Part shown: positions 32,903 to 36,638 of the stretch, in pieces
How the letters are laid out: each line of letters opens with the position of its first letter
Numbering within the stretch: position 1 is the stretch's first letter
Source of the DNA: Flavihumibacter soli
GTDB taxonomy: Bacteria; Bacteroidota; Bacteroidia; Sphingobacteriales; Sphingobacteriaceae
Assembly: GCF_010692725.1 (NCBI RefSeq)
Contig: NZ_JAAFZB010000085.1
Coordinates: 1-36,638, forward strand
Direction of reading: 5' to 3'
Length of the DNA: 36,638 nt
Program-made: the position numbers and the translations under genes
The notes under the pieces: generated by a model
Seen by the model: the letters and a program-made list of their open reading frames with translations, nothing else
Told to the model about the DNA's origin: nothing
Databases searched by the model: none

Positions 32903-33121
32903 ATGGATAGTCTAATTGTAAAAGACAGCAATGGCAATACACTTCAGGATGGCGACACAGTTTCAGTGATCAAAAGTCTGAAGGTTAAAGGGTCTTCTAC
33001 GACAATCAAACAAGGCACTACAATAAAAAAGATCCGGCTAACGGATGATCCGGAAGAGGTTGACTGTAAGGTTGACGGAATGAGTGTTGTACTGAAAACC
33101 TGCTTTTTGAAAAAGAAATAG
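32903..33121 (+). CDS. PhnA-domain mini-protein (YjdM C-terminal domain only)
   Basis: 72 residues. It matches the C-terminal PhnA domain: V-K-D-S-N-G-N-x-L-x-D-G-D-T-V-S-V-I-K-S-L-K-V-K-G-S-S (read in parts at 6-33), G-T-x-I-K-K-I-R-L, and E-V-D-C-K-V-D-G near 51-58. The N-terminal zinc ribbon of full-length YjdM is absent, as is common in Bacteroidota. Despite the family name, a role in phosphonate use is doubtful; the fold is an SH3-like barrel. Position gives no clue: it is alone between the MFS transporter and a convergent receptor gene. Confidence 0.88.
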   Translation: MDSLIVKDSNGNTLQDGDTVSVIKSLKVKGSSTTIKQGTTIKKIRLTDDPEEVDCKVDGMSVVLKTCFLKKK

Positions 33122-33164
33122 CTACATCTTTTTCGAAATAAGGTCAGCTAAAAAGCTAAAGCTC

Positions 33165-35570
33165 TCAGGCTTTTCGAAGAGGTGAGGCAGCGATCCGGCT
33201 GAAGCGATAGGTCATCGCCATCATAAAGTTCCGGGTTCTTTGAACTGAGAAACTTTCCTGGTAGAAGTTCAGACCTTCAGTGATACTGCTAGAATTTCGC
33301 TGACTAAAAGGATCGACAAACGTTATCCGGGCACTCATCTTATTCTTCAGAAAATTTTTCTTTAAACCAAATTGGGTTTGCACCGAGCCACTTAATGAAC
33401 CTTGTGCAACCGCATTCTTAAGATAATTCAGGTTAATTTCCATTGCAGTATTCTTGTTGATGCTGTAGCTTGTTCCCGCGTTTGAGCGAATAGAAATTCC
33501 CTGTCGGTTGAACGTCGAGTTGGTAGAATGATAATCCACATGACTGACCGTTATACCGCCATTAATAGTTTTGGTTTTATCGACCTGGTAATTCGCAAAG
33601 GTATTAATGCTAAATGTCTTGCTATCAGCCAGATTCTGATAGGTGGTCTCTGTGTCACCATTTCCGTTGACAACAGTCTTGATCCTTTCAATGATCTTAT
33701 TGCTCAGAGCATAGCTGACCCGGGGAGAAACCGACCAACCTTTACCAAATACGGTAAAACTTAGTTCATACTGATTGGTAAAAGAGGGCTTCAAATTAAT
33801 ATTACCAAATCTGACATTCTGAGGATCAGAGTCATCGACAATAGGGTTCAGAAAATTATTTCTCGGCCGGGTAATTCGCCTGTTATAATTCAATCCAAGC
33901 CGGTACTTACCATTAAACGTTCTGGTTAGTGCAACAGCAGGAAACAGGTTAAGATAGGGACTAAGATCAATATCTTCTTCGTTGAGCTGTTTAAATGCCA
34001 TATTCGTCAACTCAGCCCGTATTCCCGCTCTTAAATTCCACTCCTTAATTTTTATCCTGACAGTAATATAGCCGGCATATATATCCTGCCGGAAATTGAA
34101 AGAATTAGTCAGGTCAGAATTGATCAAGAAATCACTTACCGTGTAGTCGAATGCTTTCACGACCTGGTCATTATCCGAATAATTCAGATTGTACCTGCCA
34201 CCCGTTTCAAGCCTAAGGTTTAAGAAATCAAAACTCCGATTCATATCTGCCGATACCTGGAGATTGCTCCCGGCATTTACATTGCGGTTTAATTGCAATT
34301 CCGGGTTTATACTCGAAGGGGCTTCGATAAAATTGGTCAGATATCTTGAATAATCCTGGCTATCGTCTTGGGAATTATGGTTATAATTTATTGCAAAACT
34401 GTACTGATCCTTATTTTTTCCTTTCAGAGTATAATCAGCATCGATCACGTGTTCAAGACTTTCGTTCCCGACTTTGTTCTGTTGGGTGCGAAGCCTTCTC
34501 TCAAATAACTCCTCATTCAGGTATAGATTACCTGAAAAAGATGAAGTTTGACCCCTATTGTATCCGCCGCGCAGCGAGAATTTAAATTCCTGTAATATAT
34601 CAGGCTTCCAGTTTCCACTAAAACGTGAGTTAAAGCCATTAGTAATTCGCTGCGAAGAGTTTGATTGATTATTATAAAATGTTGTATCAGGGAAAATATT
34701 GCTCCTGGCAGAAGACCCGTCAGACAAGCGACTGCCATGACTATACCCGCCGTTCGCATTAAAAGAGAATTTTTCCTTCTTCCCTGATGATAAAAAAGCG
34801 CTTGCCGCATAGTTTCCGAGAGTCCCGGCGGTAGAGGACAGGTTTCCGCTCAGGCCCAGTTTCCTTCCTTGCTTCATCACCAGGTTGATAATGCCGTCTC
34901 CGTCTGCATCAAACTTTGAAGACGGATCTGTTATAACTTCTATACTTTCCAGCGCGTCGGAGGGCAGGACACTTAATAATTCACCAATGTTATTTGCCGA
35001 AAAGTCAGTGGGTTTGCCGTCAATAAAGATCCTTGTATTTCTGCGCCCGGCGATAGTGGCCTTCCCATCGATATCCACGCTTACCATCGGAACATTCTTC
35101 AGGATATCACTCACCAAACTCCCTTCTGCGAATACTCCCTGGTCAACATTATAGACCAACTTATCATCAAGCAATTCGACGGTAGGCTTCTTATATTCAA
35201 TTATTACTTCATCGAGGGTATTATTGGAGGTGTTTAATGAAACGTCCCCGATATTGATTTCCTGTTTTTCGGTGGTGACGGGTAATCGGGTCAGATATTT
35301 TGACTGATATCCCAGATAGCCAACTCGGATATTATAAGTGTTTAACGAAAGTCCACTAACAATAAACAGTCCTTTCACATCACTTTGCAGGGCGAGGGTT
35401 CGGCTACTGTCAGCGGTGTTTATCAATGTGATATTAACGAAAGGCAAGGCTTCCCTGGTCAATGAATCAATTATACGGCCGCGAATAATGCCCTTGTTCT
35501 GGGCCAGGGCAGGGGTACCTGAAAGAAAATAGAAGATATATAAGAAAACGAGCGGGGTAAAATTCTTCAA
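33165..35570 (-). CDS. Outer-membrane beta-barrel receptor (TonB-dependent, OMP_b-brl_3 type)
   Basis: 801 residues. The signal peptide (about 1-23, ending A-L-A) is followed by a carboxypeptidase-regulatory-like domain (about 27-110, with R-G-R-I-x-D and L-P-F-V-N-I-T-L), a plug-like domain (about 125-235, with V-D-I-D-G-K-A-T-I-A-G-R-R-N-T-R-I-F-I-D-G-K-P read in parts) and a C-terminal barrel of the outer-membrane beta-barrel 3 group. Members are presumed to import or bind unidentified ligands with TonB. It belongs to a different subgroup from the receptor at 12917-15352, whose plug is more classical. No SusD, sigma or anti-sigma gene is adjacent. It is divergent from hemF. Confidence 0.9.
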   Translation of the reverse strand: MKNFTPLVFLYIFYFLSGTPALAQNKGIIRGRIIDSLTREALPFVNITLINTADSSRTLALQSDVKGLFIVSGLSLNTYNIRVGYLGYQSKYLTRLPVTTEKQEINIGDVSLNTSNNTLDEVIIEYKKPTVELLDDKLVYNVDQGVFAEGSLVSDILKNVPMVSVDIDGKATIAGRRNTRIFIDGKPTDFSANNIGELLSVLPSDALESIEVITDPSSKFDADGDGIINLVMKQGRKLGLSGNLSSTAGTLGNYAASAFLSSGKKEKFSFNANGGYSHGSRLSDGSSARSNIFPDTTFYNNQSNSSQRITNGFNSRFSGNWKPDILQEFKFSLRGGYNRGQTSSFSGNLYLNEELFERRLRTQQNKVGNESLEHVIDADYTLKGKNKDQYSFAINYNHNSQDDSQDYSRYLTNFIEAPSSINPELQLNRNVNAGSNLQVSADMNRSFDFLNLRLETGGRYNLNYSDNDQVVKAFDYTVSDFLINSDLTNSFNFRQDIYAGYITVRIKIKEWNLRAGIRAELTNMAFKQLNEEDIDLSPYLNLFPAVALTRTFNGKYRLGLNYNRRITRPRNNFLNPIVDDSDPQNVRFGNINLKPSFTNQYELSFTVFGKGWSVSPRVSYALSNKIIERIKTVVNGNGDTETTYQNLADSKTFSINTFANYQVDKTKTINGGITVSHVDYHSTNSTFNRQGISIRSNAGTSYSINKNTAMEINLNYLKNAVAQGSLSGSVQTQFGLKKNFLKNKMSARITFVDPFSQRNSSSITEGLNFYQESFSVQRTRNFMMAMTYRFSRIAASPLRKA

Positions 35571-35744
35571 AGGCTGTTCATTAAAAGATTTGCTAATATG
35601 ATAAATAATGCCTTATTGACACCGCCATTTCTTTAAAGTTTAATAACTAGTAAGCAAGAATATAAAATGCACTGAAAGTGCGGACCCAAATCGTTTTTTC
35701 GACTATGCGTTCCCATTTTCCACAAAAAACCTCATTTTTGGAAA

Positions 35745-36638
35745 ATGATCACGAAAGAACAGATTGCTGAAGCCTACAAAAAGATACAGGATGAAATTTG
35801 CAGCGGACTGGAATCAGCTGATGGGATCGGCAAATTTGCACAAGAACAGTGGGAGCGGGATGGCGGCGGAGGCGGGCGGACACGTATAATTCAAAACGGG
35901 GCGGTAATTGAAAAAGGGGGAGTAAATTTTTCTGCTGTTCACGGGCAACTTCCCGATCCTATTAAGAAAGCCTTTGGTGTTCAAAACAATGATTTTTTCG
36001 CAACAGGCCTGTCACTGGTGATTCATCCGGTACATCCTTTTATACCTATTATTCATATGAATATACGGTATTTCGAGATGCCTTCCGAAGACGAAAATTC
36101 TGAGCCCACCCGGTGGTTTGGTGGCGGTATAGACCTGACACCCCATTATGTTGATACTGATGATGCCTCTTTTTTTCATCAACAGCTCAAACAGACCTGT
36201 AACCGCTTTGATCCGGAGTTCTATCCCAAATATAAGACCTGGGCAGATGACTATTTCTTCATCAAACACCGGCAGGAGACGCGGGGAATCGGCGGAATCT
36301 TTTATGATCGTCTGACACCAGTGAATTCAGGAATCAGCTGGGAGCAACTATTTGAATTTTCAAAAGCAGTTGGACGTACTTTTTTACCGGTGTATACAGC
36401 ACTGATAGAAAAAAACCGCAATAAAGTATTTAGTGAAGCTCATAAACTATGGCAATATCAGCGGAGAAGCAGGTATGTTGAGTTTAATCTCGTATACGAT
36501 GCCGGCACTAAATTCGGGTTGGAGACCAACGGCCGTATTGAATCTATCCTTATGAGCCTGCCACCTCAGGCCAACTGGATCTATGATTATAAGCCCCAAG
36601 CCAATAGTGAAGAAGAAAAAACGTTATCACTCTTGAAA
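35745..36638 (+). CDS. hemF: Oxygen-dependent coproporphyrinogen III oxidase, 3' partial
   Basis: 298 codons are open from the ATG at 35745 to the window edge with no stop; the family is about 300 residues, so only a few are missing. It converts coproporphyrinogen III to protoporphyrinogen IX using O2, in the cytoplasm. Family motifs: W-E-R-D-G-G-G-G-G-R-T-R (36-47), H-M-N-I-R-Y-F-E (104-111), W-F-G-G-G-I-D-L-T-P-H-Y (124-135) and R-G-I-G-G-I-F-Y-D (180-188). HemF needs oxygen, which supports an aerobic host. A near-match -7 box (CATTTTTG, 35733-35740) lies just upstream, with one mismatch to TAnnTTTG. Confidence 0.95.
   Translation, partial: MITKEQIAEAYKKIQDEICSGLESADGIGKFAQEQWERDGGGGGRTRIIQNGAVIEKGGVNFSAVHGQLPDPIKKAFGVQNNDFFATGLSLVIHPVHPFIPIIHMNIRYFEMPSEDENSEPTRWFGGGIDLTPHYVDTDDASFFHQQLKQTCNRFDPEFYPKYKTWADDYFFIKHRQETRGIGGIFYDRLTPVNSGISWEQLFEFSKAVGRTFLPVYTALIEKNRNKVFSEAHKLWQYQRRSRYVEFNLVYDAGTKFGLETNGRIESILMSLPPQANWIYDYKPQANSEEEKTLSLLK

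Noticed and set aside
35669-35681. Small palindrome GCACT-GAA-AGTGC before hemF
   Set aside because: Five pairs only; such repeats are expected by chance and no partner site is seen.

Overview
The window looks like chromosomal DNA from an aerobic Bacteroidota, most likely family Sphingobacteriaceae (Pedobacter/Mucilaginibacter-like). This is inferred from gene content and promoter style, not from a marker gene. The signs are: a type IX secretion (type B, CHU_C) sorting domain on a large repeat protein; two outer-membrane barrels with carboxypeptidase-regulatory N-terminal domains; TAnnTTTG -7 promoter elements instead of E. coli-like ones; little use of Shine-Dalgarno sites; a PASTA protein without a kinase; and an oxygen-dependent HemF.

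Layout. (1) 1-2819: 3' end of an MBG-repeat surface protein, followed by a strong hairpin. (2) 2820-3960: gene-poor stretch with a possible decayed gene, one small membrane protein and tRNA-Ser(TGA). (3) 4122-7678, minus strand: tight five-gene envelope operon (PASTA protein, rhodanese, mltG, hotdog thioesterase, YihY/BrkB membrane protein), with ddl facing away from it. (4) 8882-12826: second thioesterase, then rpsO, pnp and rpe, each with clear promoters or terminators. (5) 12917-18771: TonB-dependent receptor, then the serine-synthesis genes serC and serA and a DUF1015 protein. (6) 18791-23665: beta-CASP metallo-beta-lactamase, MsbA-like ABC exporter, histone-deacetylase-family enzyme and a CDGSH iron-sulfur protein. 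(7) 23774-27862: unknown anchored protein, possible 47-residue ORF, GreA/GreB-C (Rnk-like) protein, a stand-alone mreB, and asnB behind a palindromic promoter region. (8) 27900-31389, minus strand: MATE transporter, RES/Xre toxin-antitoxin pair, AlbA_2 (Schlafen-like) regulator and DUF4442 hotdog protein. (9) 31578-36638: MFS transporter, PhnA-domain mini-protein, large outer-membrane receptor, and hemF running off the end.

How it fits together. Most of the window is housekeeping. MltG, the PASTA protein, Ddl and MreB all concern peptidoglycan synthesis and cell shape. rpsO-pnp is the classic ribosome/RNA-decay pair. serC-serA supply phosphoserine. The accessory part is mainly the RES/Xre module with its AlbA_2 neighbour and the decayed stretch beside the tRNA gene.

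No CRISPR array, prophage or intact insertion sequence is visible. The most promising lead for something not fully described is the DUF1015 protein at 17536-18771. It carries a DGHHR motif resembling ParB-fold free serine kinases and sits directly behind serC-serA. Other leads are the apparently leaderless ddl and rpe promoters, the second-site mreB next to a Gre-type factor, and the possible small ORF in front of it.
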